This document shows positions 1 to 9,271 of a DNA stretch of 64,000 bases, piece after piece. The notes beneath the pieces are model-generated. The model did no database searches. It saw only the letters and a program-made list of their open reading frames with translations, and was not told the origin of the DNA. Position numbers and translations under genes: made by a program. Positions within the stretch are counted from its first letter, which is position 1. Every line of letters starts with the position of its first letter. The DNA comes from CBDCTM01 sp965222005 (lineage in GTDB: Bacteria > Bacteroidota > Bacteroidia > Chitinophagales > Saprospiraceae). Where the stretch lies: NCBI GenBank assembly GCA_965222005.1, contig OZ244935.1:124001-188000 (forward strand), in the 5' to 3' direction.

Positions 1-555
1 GGGGGTGGTATTGCACACACCATTGTGCCAATGTGTATAGCGAGAATAGCCATCCGGATTGAGGCAGGGATCGATGATAACGATTGTGTTTTTTAGCCAC
101 TTTTGTACATCGGGCCGATCAGGGCGCGTCAGCTCATAAAGGGTAGCCAATGCGCTTTCAGAAGCTGCCGCTTCATTGCCGTGAACGCCAAAGCTCAGCC
201 AGAGAATGGCCTTGTCGGAAGTCCGCCCATCCCCTTTCACCAAGCCGGCAGTGTGCAAATGCCGCAAGCGGATAGCATCCAGGTTGGCCAAATTTTCGGG
301 GCTGGAAATAATCATATATACTAGGGGCCGATGTTCTACGGTTTGGCCATATTGGCTCAGGCGAGCCCTTGGGCTGTTGGCAGCCACATATTCATAATAA
401 GCTACCAGCAAGTGGTGTGGGCTAAATTGGCGACCGTACGGATGAGGTAAAAACTGCTCGGGGGATTGCAACATTTGCTGGGCAAAAGGCGATAAACAGC
501 AAGCGAACAAAACGAAAATTGACAGCAACTTTTTTAGCGCATGTTTGGATTTCAC
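1..555 (-). CDS. M14 zinc carboxypeptidase, N-terminal part (cut by window edge)
   Basis: Leftward reading frame that runs off the left edge, so only about 185 N-terminal residues are present. A hydrophobic signal peptide (LLSIFVLFACCLSPFAQQ) begins the protein, so it should be exported. The segment SFGVHGNEAAAS holds the HxxE zinc-ligand motif of M14 metallocarboxypeptidases, and NPDGYSRY downstream matches the conserved NPDG region of the family. It is expected to remove C-terminal residues from peptides in the periplasm or outside the cell. The start is uncertain: no ATG lies in frame ahead of the signal peptide; a GTG at 553-555 is the nearest reasonable start and a TTG lies slightly upstream. 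The zinc-binding His and catalytic Glu further along are outside the window. Confidence 0.8.
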   Translation of the reverse strand, partial: MKSKHALKKLLSIFVLFACCLSPFAQQMLQSPEQFLPHPYGRQFSPHHLLVAYYEYVAANSPRARLSQYGQTVEHRPLVYMIISSPENLANLDAIRLRHLHTAGLVKGDGRTSDKAILWLSFGVHGNEAAASESALATLYELTRPDRPDVQKWLKNTIVIIDPCLNPDGYSRYTHWHNGVCNTTP

Positions 556-805
556 CCTTCGGGCTGTTCTTGCCAAATTTTCTCCTGTACATCGTGTAAT
601 TGTATCCGTCGGTACAATTACCTCTTCGGTCGCGTAGCTAAGGCTATGCTCCCGGCATCCCATCCGCTTTGTGCGGTTCGCAAGCTTTCGCTTGCTCAGG
701 TCTCGTTCAGAATAAAATTTGGCCGCGTTCGCTTCAAAAGCAAATTCCCAACACGCTCTTAGTTGCATAGGCTGTATAGGTTGTAAGTTGCCATGAATTG
801 CCTGG

Positions 806-1762
806 CTAAAATACCTGCTCGCCAATACTTCGGATAGTTGCCGAATCGCCCATCGTATAGTAGTGCAAACACGGAATGCCTGCTTTTTTCAGCTCTTTCG
901 ATTGCTCAATGCACCACTCGATACCAACCTGCTTAACGGCTTGTTCATCACGGGCAGCAAGCACTTCTTTGGACAGGGCTTCCGGGAGGTTGACATGAAA
1001 CAGGCGCGGCAGCGAGCTGATTTGGTATTTTCGGGTCAGCGGTTTGAGGCCGGCTACAATGGGCACATGGATTCCGTTGGCTCTGCACAACTCGACGTAT
1101 TCAAAGTATTTTTGATTGTCAAAAAACATTTGGGTAACGATATAATTAGCCCCTGCATCCACTTTTGCTTTGGTAAATTGCAGGTCGGTATTGAGGTTGG
1201 GTGCTTCAAAGTGTTTTTCGGGATAACCTGCTATACCGATACAAAAATCCGTTTTCTCTCCATTCTCAATATTGTCATCCAGATATTTTCCGGTATTCAT
1301 ATCTACCACCTGCTTTACCAAGTCGAGGGCGTAGCTGTGGCCGGCTGGTTCCGGCACAAATTTGCCATCGAATTTGCGGGCATCGCCTCTAATAGCCAGT
1401 ACATTATTAATATTGAGAAAATTTAGATCGATCAACACATTTTCTGTGTCTTCTTTAGTAAACCCGCCACATATGAGGTGGGGGACAGCATCCACCCCAT
1501 AGCGATGTACAATGGAGGCGCATATGCCGACCGTACCCGGGCGCTTACGGATAGCCGTTTTTTCATAATACCCGCTTTCTCTTTTTTTATAAATAAATTC
1601 TTCCCGGTGGTAGGTCACATCAATAAAGGGAGGCTTAAATTCCATCAGGGGGTCGAGGGTATCGAAAATTGCCTGCATACCTCCGCCCTTCAATGGTGGC
1701 AACACTTCAAATGATACCAGGGTATCGCCTTTTGCTTTTTCGAAATAATGGGTAACCTTCAT
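806..1762 (-). CDS. metF: methylenetetrahydrofolate reductase
   Basis: Reduces 5,10-methylene-THF to 5-methyl-THF using an FAD cofactor, supplying the methyl group for methionine synthesis. The N-terminus KAKGDTLVSFEVLPPLKG is the standard start of Bacteroidota MetF, and the TIM-barrel motifs FDVTYH-like (FIDVTYHREE), LAIRGDARK and YIVTQMFFDNQKYF are all present. Length of 318 residues fits the family. An in-frame TTG lies four codons upstream, but the ATG at 1760-1762 aligns with the usual MKV start and was preferred. A good Bacteroidota-type promoter lies 52-81 bp upstream. The gene downstream in the window (M14 peptidase) is separated by about 250 bp and looks unrelated. Confidence 0.95.
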   Translation of the reverse strand: MKVTHYFEKAKGDTLVSFEVLPPLKGGGMQAIFDTLDPLMEFKPPFIDVTYHREEFIYKKRESGYYEKTAIRKRPGTVGICASIVHRYGVDAVPHLICGGFTKEDTENVLIDLNFLNINNVLAIRGDARKFDGKFVPEPAGHSYALDLVKQVVDMNTGKYLDDNIENGEKTDFCIGIAGYPEKHFEAPNLNTDLQFTKAKVDAGANYIVTQMFFDNQKYFEYVELCRANGIHVPIVAGLKPLTRKYQISSLPRLFHVNLPEALSKEVLAARDEQAVKQVGIEWCIEQSKELKKAGIPCLHYYTMGDSATIRSIGEQVF

Positions 1763-1813
1763 GCAATAAGACAAAACAGTTTGTGGGCTCGCCTACCGTT
1801 TTCATGTGGCAAA

Positions 1814-1843
1814 CAAATGTAACGCTCCACAGTGGGATTTCAA
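1814..1843 (-). promoter_or_regulatory. Bacteroidota-type promoter of metF
   Basis: On the minus strand a TTG (complement of 1841-1843) is followed by 19 nt and then TACATTTG (complement of 1814-1821). This matches the primary sigma factor consensus of Bacteroidota, TTG-N19-21-TAnnTTTG. Transcription would start about 45 bp before the metF ATG. Confidence 0.6.
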
Positions 1844-1863
1844 AAAAATGAGACGACCTACTT

Positions 1864-2529
1864 CTATTTATCCTTCTTTTTCTTCTTTTTGAAATCGCCA
1901 TTCTTCCAGGCATCGAAGAATTGCTTCCAGGCGATAGGATTGAAGATGTTCATGGGAGGAGTCTGGCCAATGTAGTAATAATCGCGAGCTTGCTGCCGCA
2001 GGTAAAAATCGGCATGCTCATCCCCATCGGAAGGTACTGTTGAGCGAGCCCTTTCGAGGGTACGTTGAGCCAGGTTTTCAATTGCCTTGGCCTGCATTTC
2101 ATTGCTCACATCCATTGCCAAAAACTCTAGTTTGAAATGTTCGCGGCTTGGCCAGGGGAACACCACCGTTTCCGGCAGATTGATCGTATCCTGGCTCATG
2201 AGCTGTACCAGCGAATAGCGATTATCATCAAGGCTGTCCGGCAAAGTAACAGAAACACTACGGTACCCTACGGCCGAAAAAATGATCGTATCTTTTTTCT
2301 CAACGACAATGGTGAAGAAGCCTTTGAGGTCGGAATAGGTGCCGCGCCCTTTATTCTTTACCAGAATATTGGTGAAAGGCACCGGATAGAGCGCCTCATT
2401 TGATCCGTCGAGCACCATACCTGAAAATTGAACCAGCTTGGGTTCTTTGGTTGGTTGGCCTTGTGCAAGTGCTGAATTTGTACAAACAGCTGCTAAACAA
2501 AGGATCAATACTACGTACCTAAAGTTCAT
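1864..2529 (-). CDS. secreted protein with CarboxypepD_reg-like domain
   Basis: A 221-residue exported protein: signal peptide at residues 1-22 (VVLILCLAAVCTNSALAQ). Residues about 33-100 look like the beta-sandwich carboxypeptidase regulatory-like domain often found at the start of TonB-dependent receptors (VQFSGMVLDG, TYSDLKGFFTI, IFSAVGYRSVSV). No receptor barrel follows, so this is a short stand-alone version. The C-terminus is strongly basic, with a lysine run ending KKKKKKDK. Function is not known; proteins of this kind in Bacteroidota are usually annotated only by the domain. ATG at 2527-2529 directly precedes the signal peptide. The gene sits alone between metF and lon. Confidence 0.75.
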   Translation of the reverse strand: MNFRYVVLILCLAAVCTNSALAQGQPTKEPKLVQFSGMVLDGSNEALYPVPFTNILVKNKGRGTYSDLKGFFTIVVEKKDTIIFSAVGYRSVSVTLPDSLDDNRYSLVQLMSQDTINLPETVVFPWPSREHFKLEFLAMDVSNEMQAKAIENLAQRTLERARSTVPSDGDEHADFYLRQQARDYYYIGQTPPMNIFNPIAWKQFFDAWKNGDFKKKKKKDK

Positions 2530-2547
2530 TGAAAAGTAAATTTAATA

Positions 2548-2567
2548 AATTTAGCAAGCGTGTATAT
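2548..2567. repeat. copy of a short dispersed repeat
   Basis: AATTTAGCAAGCGTGTATA, just upstream of the preceding gene, is found again at 19117-19135, where an inverted copy of most of it lies nearby at 19077-19094. See the entry there. Confidence 0.5.
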
Positions 2568-2696
2568 CTAAAACCTTAACGCCAGCTACTTCCTATTTGA
2601 ACGGGCTGGCTGGCTATTAACATAGTTTTAACAACCCTTTTGTTCGGTTTTGTCAATTGGCTTTCATTCTTTTTGGGAGTTTTTCATCAAGGTGAC

Positions 2697-5105
2697 CTAA
2701 AAACCTACTGCAATGTCGAGTACCTCCTGCATTTTGTCCACATAGTGGAATTGCAAGCCTTTGATGAAGTCTTTATTGATTTCATCCACATGCTTACTAT
2801 TTTCTTTGGAAAGGATAATTTCTTTGATGCCGGCTCGCTTGGCTGCCAAAATTTTCTCTTTGATACCTCCTACCGGCAACACCTTTCCACGCAGGGTAAT
2901 TTCTCCGGTCATTGCCAAAAAAGGCTTGACGGGGCGTTTGTTGAACAGCGATGCCAGCGCCGTCAGCATGGTGACTCCGGCAGATGGCCCGTCTTTAGGA
3001 ATGGCACCTTCCGGTACGTGGATATGGATGTCGAATTCGTCAAATACGGAAGCAGCAATGCCCAGGGCCTCGCTATTGGCTTTAATATAGCTCAGTGCCG
3101 TAGTAGCCGATTCCTTCATTACATCCCCCAAATTGCCCGTCAATATCAGCTTCCCTTTTCCTTTACTGAGGCTGGATTCAATAAACAAAATATCTCCACC
3201 TACACGCGTCCAGGCCAAGCCAATCGCCACACCTGCTACATGTTGTTCCTGGTACATATCGGAGGAAAAACGGGTAGGGCCAAGCAATTCCTTTACATCT
3301 TTGGTCTTGATGGAAGGACTGTAAACTTCTTCCATAGCCACCTTTTTAGCAATGCTGCGCATCAGGCTTCCAATCTGTCTGTTCAGCTCCCGAACTCCGG
3401 ATTCCCGTGTGTAATTCTGAATGGTGTAAGCGATTACTTCGGTGTTCAATCTTATTTGAGCCTTTTTCAGTCCGTGAGCGTCCAACTGCTGAGGTATCAG
3501 GTGTCGTTTGGCAATTTCGACCTTTTCTTCCATCGAATAGCCACTTATTTCAATCACTTCCATACGATCCAGTAAGGCAGGCTGAATGGTACTCAACGAA
3601 TTGGCGGTGGCAATAAACATTACTTTGGACAAGTCGTACTCCAGTTCCAGATAATTATCGTGAAAGGTACTGTTTTGTTCCGGGTCCAATACCTCCAACA
3701 AGGCCGAAGAGGGGTCGCCCCTGAAATCTTTGCCTACTTTGTCAATTTCATCAAGTATGAAGACCGGATTGGAAGATTTGGCCTTTTTGATCGATTGGAT
3801 AATGCGCCCTGGCATTGCGCCAATATAGGTTTTGCGATGCCCCCTGATTTCTGATTCATCATGCAAACCACCGAGCGACATTCGGATGAATTTGCGCTTC
3901 AGGGCTTTACCAACTGATTTGCCTAGTGATGTTTTCCCCACACCGGGAGGGCCTACCAGGCAAAGTATTGGCGCTTTCATGTCGCCTTTCAGTTTTAATA
4001 CTGCCAAATGCTCAAGGATTCTGTTTTTAACATCTTCCAGCCCGTAGTGATCTTTATCGAGCACTTGCTTGACCTTGTTAAGGTTGAAATTGTCTTTAGT
4101 ATATTCATTCCACGGCAAATCCAGCATGAGTTCCAGGTAGTTGAGGATTACCGAATATTCAGCTACTTGAGGATTAATGCGCTTTACCTTATTGAGCTCT
4201 TTATTAAAGGCTTCCTTTACTTCAGCCGACCATTTCTTTGATTTTGCCCGTTCCTGCAAACGCTTAAATTCCTCCTGCTGGGGGTTTTGTCCCAGCTCTT
4301 CCTGTATTGTTTTAAGTTGTTGATTGAGGTAAAAATCTCTTTGCTGCTTTTCAAGATCACCTCTCACTTTCGACTCAATCTGATCCTTTAGCTCCAGCAA
4401 GCGAAGCTCTCCTTCCATGAATTCCAAGATCTGCTCGGCTTTCACCTTCATCTCATCGATTTCCAGGATCGACTGCTTTTCATGTACTTTAATACCCAGA
4501 TTGGATGCAATAAAATTGAGTAAAAAGAAGTCGTGCTTAATATTTTTGAGCATTACTACCGCTTCCGATGGAATGTTGGGCGAAAGATGGATAATTTGCT
4601 TGGCCATATCCCGGATAGATGCAGCGAGTGCCTCAAATTCAATTTTATTATCGGATGGAATTTCACTCAACAGAGCTATTTCCCCTTGCATAAAGGGATT
4701 GGTTTTGTACAATTCATCCAGTCGGAAACGGCGACGTCCCTGCAAAATAGCGGTTGCAGTACCGTCTGGCATTCTCAGCAATTTTAAGATCCTTGCAACT
4801 GTACCAACCGAATACAGATCGGTGACAACAGGCTCTTCCACCTGGCTGTCTTTTTGTGATAATACAGCGATTACCTTGTCTTCTTCATAAGCTTTGTTGA
4901 TTGCTTTGATCGATTTGTCCCGTCCAACGGTAATAGGAATAATGATGCCGGGAAAGAGAACGGTATTCTTCAAAGCCAAGATGGGCAGCACTGTTGGGAA
5001 GGCTTCATTTGGTTTGGAGTCCATCTCTTCATCCACTGTGAAAAGGGGGAGAAATTCGGTTTCTTCTTCAAAGCTTTGAGGCAGCAACTGATATTTTTCA
5101 AACAT
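2697..5105 (-). CDS. lon: ATP-dependent Lon protease
   Basis: Cytosolic AAA+ serine protease that degrades misfolded and regulatory proteins. The 802-residue protein has the N-terminal substrate-binding domain (about residues 40-230, beginning VLPILALKNTVLFPG), a coiled-coil linker, the AAA+ module with Walker A GPPGVGKTSLGKS and Walker B PVFILDEIDKVG, and the C-terminal protease domain. The catalytic dyad is visible as Ser in PKDGPSAGVTML (about residue 708) and Lys in VGGIKEKILAAKR (about residue 749). Length and order fit LonA. The ATG at 5103-5105 is the only sensible start. No neighbour shares its transcript obviously; parE lies 305 bp upstream on the same strand. Confidence 0.97.
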   Translation of the reverse strand: MFEKYQLLPQSFEEETEFLPLFTVDEEMDSKPNEAFPTVLPILALKNTVLFPGIIIPITVGRDKSIKAINKAYEEDKVIAVLSQKDSQVEEPVVTDLYSVGTVARILKLLRMPDGTATAILQGRRRFRLDELYKTNPFMQGEIALLSEIPSDNKIEFEALAASIRDMAKQIIHLSPNIPSEAVVMLKNIKHDFFLLNFIASNLGIKVHEKQSILEIDEMKVKAEQILEFMEGELRLLELKDQIESKVRGDLEKQQRDFYLNQQLKTIQEELGQNPQQEEFKRLQERAKSKKWSAEVKEAFNKELNKVKRINPQVAEYSVILNYLELMLDLPWNEYTKDNFNLNKVKQVLDKDHYGLEDVKNRILEHLAVLKLKGDMKAPILCLVGPPGVGKTSLGKSVGKALKRKFIRMSLGGLHDESEIRGHRKTYIGAMPGRIIQSIKKAKSSNPVFILDEIDKVGKDFRGDPSSALLEVLDPEQNSTFHDNYLELEYDLSKVMFIATANSLSTIQPALLDRMEVIEISGYSMEEKVEIAKRHLIPQQLDAHGLKKAQIRLNTEVIAYTIQNYTRESGVRELNRQIGSLMRSIAKKVAMEEVYSPSIKTKDVKELLGPTRFSSDMYQEQHVAGVAIGLAWTRVGGDILFIESSLSKGKGKLILTGNLGDVMKESATTALSYIKANSEALGIAASVFDEFDIHIHVPEGAIPKDGPSAGVTMLTALASLFNKRPVKPFLAMTGEITLRGKVLPVGGIKEKILAAKRAGIKEIILSKENSKHVDEINKDFIKGLQFHYVDKMQEVLDIAVGF

Positions 5106-5410
5106 ATTGATTGGGCTTCACTCTTACTTTTCTAAAAAGTGTAATTTTAATGATTTACACTACATGGAGGCTTGCCATATTGGCAGGGCAAGATGGTATT
5201 TCTACTGAAATGTGTGAAGGCCAATATTTGTACCAGGGCAAAAATTCTACATTTTCCCACCCTTTTTGGCACATTTTGCATGCAAAACACGAAGAATGCC
5301 CGTCAAATAGTCAGCTTGAAAATACTTTGACAGCTTTTTTGTATTGCTTTTGCAAATAGCTCGCGAGCTTCTTTTTCATTTGGCCAGTCTTGCAGAAGCG
5401 ACAGTTTATT
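5106..5410. other. intergenic region between parE and lon
   Basis: About 300 bp, AT-rich, with no convincing reading frame. It should hold the lon promoter and the parE transcript end, but I could not pick a clear TTG/TAnnTTTG pair. Confidence 0.4.
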
Positions 5411-7345
5411 CTACCCCGGCACTTCCATTTTGGCGTTTTCTTTTTTCGTCGCCAATTTATCAGCACTACTTACATCTACATCCTTTACTTCTTCCGTCTC
5501 TACTATTTCGACTCTCAAATTGTCAATGATAAAGCCCTGGCGGGCGGGTGTATTTTTACCCATATAATATTCCAATACCTGATCGATATTGGTATCTTCA
5601 TTGAGAATTACTGGTTCCAGTCGAATATCTGATCCGATAAAATCGCCAAATTCATCGGGTGATATTTCTCCCAAACCCTTGAATCGGGTTATTTCGGGCT
5701 TTCCTCTAAGTTGCGCAATTGCTTGCTTTTTTTCCGATTCGCTATAACAGTAATGTGTATCCTTTTTATCCCGCACCCGGAACAAAGGCGTTTCCAAAAT
5801 AAAGAGATGCCCATTCCTGACAAGGTCGGGGAAAAACTGGAGGAAAAAGGTCAGCAATAGCAAGCGAATATGCATGCCATCCACATCGGCATCGGTAGCG
5901 ATTACCACCTGATTGTAACGCAGGTCATCCAGGCCGTCTTCAATATTAAGGGCATGTTGGAGCAAATTGAACTCCTCGTTTTGGTACACTATCTTTTTGG
6001 TAAGACCATAACAGTTGAGCGGCTTTCCTCTCAAACTAAACACTGCCTGGGTTTGCACATTGCGGGCCTTGGTAATAGAACCGCTGGCTGAATCGCCTTC
6101 GGTAATGAAAATAGTGGTGGCCTTGCGATCTTCCTCTGTTGTGCTTCGCGGGCCATCATTGAAATGAATACGACAATCGCGCAGTTTTTTATTATGCAAA
6201 TTAGCCTTCTTAGCGCGTTGATTGGCCAATTTCTTGATTCCAGCAATTTCTTTGCGCTCCCGCTCTGATTGTACAATTCGCTTTTGAAGGGCTTTGGTAA
6301 TTTCCGGGTTTTGGTGCAGGAAATTGTCCAGCTCTCTGGAGATAAAATCGCCAATAAACGAGCGCACTGTAGCCCCGCCGGGGGCCATATTCTGAGAGCC
6401 GAGTTTGGTCTTAGTCTGCGATTCAAAGACAGGCTCCTCCACCCGCACGCTGATAGCTGCAATGATAGAGGAGCGAATATCCTTGGCGTCATAGTTTTTG
6501 TTGAAATGTCCCCGAACTGTATTGACTATTGCTTCCCGAAAAGCATTGAGGTGAGTACCACCTTGTGTGGTATTTTGACCATTGACAAACGAAAAGTAAT
6601 TCTCACCATAGTGCTGGCCGTGAGTCATTGTCACTTCAATATCTTCTCCGGTAAGGTGAATGATGGGATATCGCAGCGCTTCCTGGCTGGTTTTTCGCTC
6701 CAGCAGATCGAGCAAACCGTTTCTGGAATAAAGTGTTTTGCCGTTGAAGCGGATTTTGAGCCCCCGATTGAGGTAGGCATAGTTCCATAGCTGTGCCTCC
6801 AGGTAATCCGTCCTGAATTTATAATTTCTAAAGATTTCACCATCCGGCTCAAATACAATCAAGGTACCGTTCTCATCACTTGATTTCCGGATTTTCTTAT
6901 TGCTTTGAATATCGCCACGGCAAAATTCAGCTATTTTGGTTTTTTTGTCCCGGATAGCTTGAACCATAAAATAATCGGACAAGGCATTCACTGCTTTGGT
7001 CCCCACCCCATTAAGGCCTACCGTTTTTTTGAAAGCCTTGGAATCGTACTTGCCACCGGTATTGATCTTAGAAACACAATCTACCACCTTGCCAAGCGGA
7101 ATACCGCGACCGTAATCGCGTACATAGACCCTACCCTCCTTAATATCAATATCAATGACTTTTCCATAGCCCATAACGTACTCGTCAATGGAATTATCAA
7201 TCACCTCCTTTAGTAATATATATATGCCATCATCAGGAGAAGAGCCATCCCCGAGTTTGCCAATGTACATGCCGGGGCGCATGCGAATATGCTCCTTCCA
7301 GTCGAGCGAGCGAATATTGTCTTCCGTATAATTTACAGTAGCCAT
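5411..7345 (-). CDS. parE: DNA topoisomerase IV subunit B (GyrB/ParE family)
   Basis: ATPase subunit of a type IIA topoisomerase that relaxes or decatenates DNA together with ParC. The 644-residue protein carries the GHKL ATPase motifs (EVIDNSIDEYVMGYG, DYGRGIPLG, GLNGVGTKAVNAL), the transducer domain, and the TOPRIM domain with EGDSASG and DADVDGMHIRLLL. RPGMYIGKLGDGSSPDDGIY is the form typical of the Bacteroidota ParE-like paralogue rather than GyrB, and the length (without the GyrB insertion) agrees. The C-terminus has a short acidic and lysine-rich extension after the TOPRIM region. No parC gene is present downstream in this window. On the minus strand a TATTTTTG lies about 55 bp upstream and may be the -7 element. 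Confidence 0.9.
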   Translation of the reverse strand: MATVNYTEDNIRSLDWKEHIRMRPGMYIGKLGDGSSPDDGIYILLKEVIDNSIDEYVMGYGKVIDIDIKEGRVYVRDYGRGIPLGKVVDCVSKINTGGKYDSKAFKKTVGLNGVGTKAVNALSDYFMVQAIRDKKTKIAEFCRGDIQSNKKIRKSSDENGTLIVFEPDGEIFRNYKFRTDYLEAQLWNYAYLNRGLKIRFNGKTLYSRNGLLDLLERKTSQEALRYPIIHLTGEDIEVTMTHGQHYGENYFSFVNGQNTTQGGTHLNAFREAIVNTVRGHFNKNYDAKDIRSSIIAAISVRVEEPVFESQTKTKLGSQNMAPGGATVRSFIGDFISRELDNFLHQNPEITKALQKRIVQSERERKEIAGIKKLANQRAKKANLHNKKLRDCRIHFNDGPRSTTEEDRKATTIFITEGDSASGSITKARNVQTQAVFSLRGKPLNCYGLTKKIVYQNEEFNLLQHALNIEDGLDDLRYNQVVIATDADVDGMHIRLLLLTFFLQFFPDLVRNGHLFILETPLFRVRDKKDTHYCYSESEKKQAIAQLRGKPEITRFKGLGEISPDEFGDFIGSDIRLEPVILNEDTNIDQVLEYYMGKNTPARQGFIIDNLRVEIVETEEVKDVDVSSADKLATKKENAKMEVPG

Positions 7346-7564
7346 GTAGTGAAGGGTTATAGTGTTTCCTTGCTATAGTAGCTGAGAGCGTGTTTATCAC
7401 TCAATATCGTTGCAAAAATAGTGATAACTATTGGTTTTTCGAACAATATCACCTGGTCTATCTGGAACATTAGGCTAATTGAAACTTGTTAAGCTCTCTA
7501 TACAGCTTATCGAGCACCACCAGCCTGCGCCCGGCCAATGAAGATTATACCTGACCCCACTATA

Positions 7565-7612
7565 CCCGCTTTGCCAAGTCTTGTGCATACACACAAAACC
7601 TGGCAAAGCGGG
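7565..7612. repeat. 21-bp imperfect inverted repeat (hairpin)
   Basis: The arms 7565-7585 and 7592-7612 match at 19 of 21 positions with a 6-nt loop; the outer twelve bases (CCCGCTTTGCCA / TGGCAAAGCGGG) pair perfectly. There is no T-run, so it does not look like an ordinary terminator. It lies in the region downstream of the AntA-like gene, next to a second inverted repeat with related sequence. Confidence 0.75.
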
Positions 7613-7616
7613 ATAA

Positions 7617-7708
7617 ACTTCAAGCCTGATAGGTTTTGCCCAAGGTGTAGAGGTGGTTCTTAATGGTTCAGCCGCAATTGAAATGCACAAAACCTGGCGG
7701 CTTGAAGT
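7617..7708. repeat. second inverted repeat sharing sequence with the first
   Basis: Arm ACTTCAAGCCTGATAGGTTT (from 7617) pairs with CAAAACCTGGCGGCTTGAAGT (7688-7708) across a loop of about 50 nt. The right arm also repeats CACAAAACCTGGC of the neighbouring hairpin as a direct copy. Together 7565-7708 form a compact cluster of related palindromes in an otherwise gene-free stretch (7346-7756). Confidence 0.6.
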
Positions 7709-7756
7709 ATATAAAGTTGCCAGCACCACCCAATTCCCGCCTTTTGTTTCAACCTC

Positions 7757-8560
7757 CTACCACAACCTCAGCGTAGCTCCGCTATTGAGCGCTTTGACCT
7801 GCTGGATGAGTTGTGGATTGAGTCGTTTTTTACCGAAGTCGATAGAAGAGCCTCTATCATCCCAAATTTCTACATTCATCTCACTGGCAAATATCTTGGC
7901 CAGGCTACCCATTTCGGTAGCATAAGCCCTGCTTTTGCCAAGCGCCATAAACAAATCGATGACTGCCATTCGGATCACCTCGTACTTATCGACTTGCATG
8001 AGCATCTGAATAAAATTTTTGCCTTTATAATTTTTGCCGATCTCCATCATCTTGCTTTTTAGCTCATCTACCGAATAGCCCAGCAAGTTGGCGCGGTACT
8101 TCCACCACTGCTTCATCGAGCCTTTATTGCTCTCAAAAGCCTGATGGTGCAGCTTTTCAACCGTTTTCTGACAAGAAATCAATCCCATCACCTTGGTCAA
8201 TTCAATGACTGCCAGCACCTGGTCTTTTGAAAATGTTTTGTCCTGGCGCTCCTTCGATTCAATCGACACAAGTTCCCTGGCAAATCGTAGCTTATGCTCA
8301 CTCTCTGAGTTAAGTGTGATCAATTTGGCCAGTTCAATCGACAGATAAAAGTCCTTTTGCTTACTGTATTGCCTTTGGCGAACCGCATAGTCTTTTAGCT
8401 CCGACGGCTTTCGCACATCATCGCTAAAGGCATACACATCACTCAGCCACCTGTCCACATGGCTGTTGTACTTGTAATCGGGCAATTGTAAAGCCCGGTG
8501 CAGGTTGGTAGCGGTGACTACCTTTGTTCCTTTTTTACTGATTAAAATTTGCAGTTGCAT
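7757..8560 (-). CDS. AntA/AntB antirepressor-like protein
   Basis: 267 residues from the ATG at 8558-8560; an upstream ATG at 8611 would add 17 residues that look non-coding. Residues about 15-45 (VVTATNLHRALQL) resemble the LHEFLEV-type start of phage AntA/AntB antirepressors, and KDFYLSIELAKLITLNSESE followed by FARELVSIESK resembles their LTLDMAKELAM... RRYFIEVE segment. The C-terminal half, with WKYRANLLGYSVDELK, is not recognised. Such proteins normally sit in prophages, yet no phage gene is visible nearby. The match is by motif only and is moderate. It may be a domesticated regulator or a relic of a lost element; the palindrome cluster lies just downstream of its stop. Confidence 0.5.
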   Translation of the reverse strand: MQLQILISKKGTKVVTATNLHRALQLPDYKYNSHVDRWLSDVYAFSDDVRKPSELKDYAVRQRQYSKQKDFYLSIELAKLITLNSESEHKLRFARELVSIESKERQDKTFSKDQVLAVIELTKVMGLISCQKTVEKLHHQAFESNKGSMKQWWKYRANLLGYSVDELKSKMMEIGKNYKGKNFIQMLMQVDKYEVIRMAVIDLFMALGKSRAYATEMGSLAKIFASEMNVEIWDDRGSSIDFGKKRLNPQLIQQVKALNSGATLRLW

Positions 8561-8935
8561 AACATTGATTTTTAAATCATGCCTGAAATCCCTTACCGGA
8601 TTTTCAAACATTTTTAATGTACAATCTGCCTACATAGTGACACTTTACTCTAATATGGTCGCAAAATAAGAACATTATTTTTAATAATCAACAAAAAAGT
8701 GATAAAAATTGATATTTTAACAAACTTATTGTTTTTAAATAAAGCCTTTCAACACAACCCTTCCTCTGTATTACTGCTAATGCCAACGAGTTATACAGTA
8801 AAAACAAGCTTCAGGTGTTGTAACTTTTTTGCTGCCAAAACAGCTTTTCGTAAGTCACGGCTTATGCATTTGCAAAACGGCCGCATAGATTCCCACTCTT
8901 TTGCCTTATTTTCGCCACTCAAAAAGCAAGCTTTT
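8561..8935. other. divergent intergenic region
   Basis: AT-rich region between the leftward AntA-like gene and the rightward cytochrome gene. A long open frame runs through 8699-8935 in frame with the cytochrome but has no coding character (no recognisable domain, and a proper lipoprotein signal starts only at 8936). Confidence 0.5.
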
Positions 8936-9271
8936 ATGAGATACCTATCTATTATTGGTCTTGCTCTATTGGCAACTTTGCTGGCTTGTGGAGACACCCC
9001 TCCCAGGGATGGCAATGAGGCAACAAACGGCAAAACCATCTATAAAAGGTTCTGCATTGCCTGCCACGGTGCTGATGGCCAGCTACAGCTCAACGGCGCC
9101 CGCAACTTCCGCGAATCGGAACTAAGCCTGGAAGAGCGGATCGCTATTATCACCAATGGCCGAAATATGATGACACCTTTTAAAGGCTTGCTAAATGAGG
9201 CAGAGATCAAAGCCGTTGCTGCCTACACCATCAAATTGACGAAAGGGGATAAGCACAGCTCAAAAGATTAA
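8936..9271 (+). CDS. small c-type cytochrome lipoprotein
   Basis: 111 residues. The start ATG at 8936 gives a lipoprotein signal peptide ending in the lipobox LLAC (residues about 15-18); upstream in-frame starts would bury it. A single haem-binding motif CIACH lies at about residues 39-43, followed by FRESELSLEERIAIITNGRNMMTPFKG, where the Met in MMTPF is the likely second axial ligand. This is a cytochrome_CBB3/c-family electron carrier anchored to the membrane by lipid, probably facing the periplasm. It stands alone, 125 bp before anmK, so its partner oxidase cannot be told from context. Confidence 0.85.
   Translation: MRYLSIIGLALLATLLACGDTPPRDGNEATNGKTIYKRFCIACHGADGQLQLNGARNFRESELSLEERIAIITNGRNMMTPFKGLLNEAEIKAVAAYTIKLTKGDKHSSKD

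Noticed and set aside
556..805. Small gene or repeat downstream of metF
   Set aside because: Only a short frame (541-762) without protein character; a local GC-rich hairpin-like AAGC/GCTT stretch is too short to support an element.
863..1426. Rightward 187-codon open frame opposite metF
   Set aside because: Mirror frame of a clearly conserved gene; no domain and no start signal.
8699..8935. N-terminal extension of the cytochrome gene
   Set aside because: The open frame continues upstream, but it has no domain character and would bury the lipoprotein signal peptide that starts at 8936.
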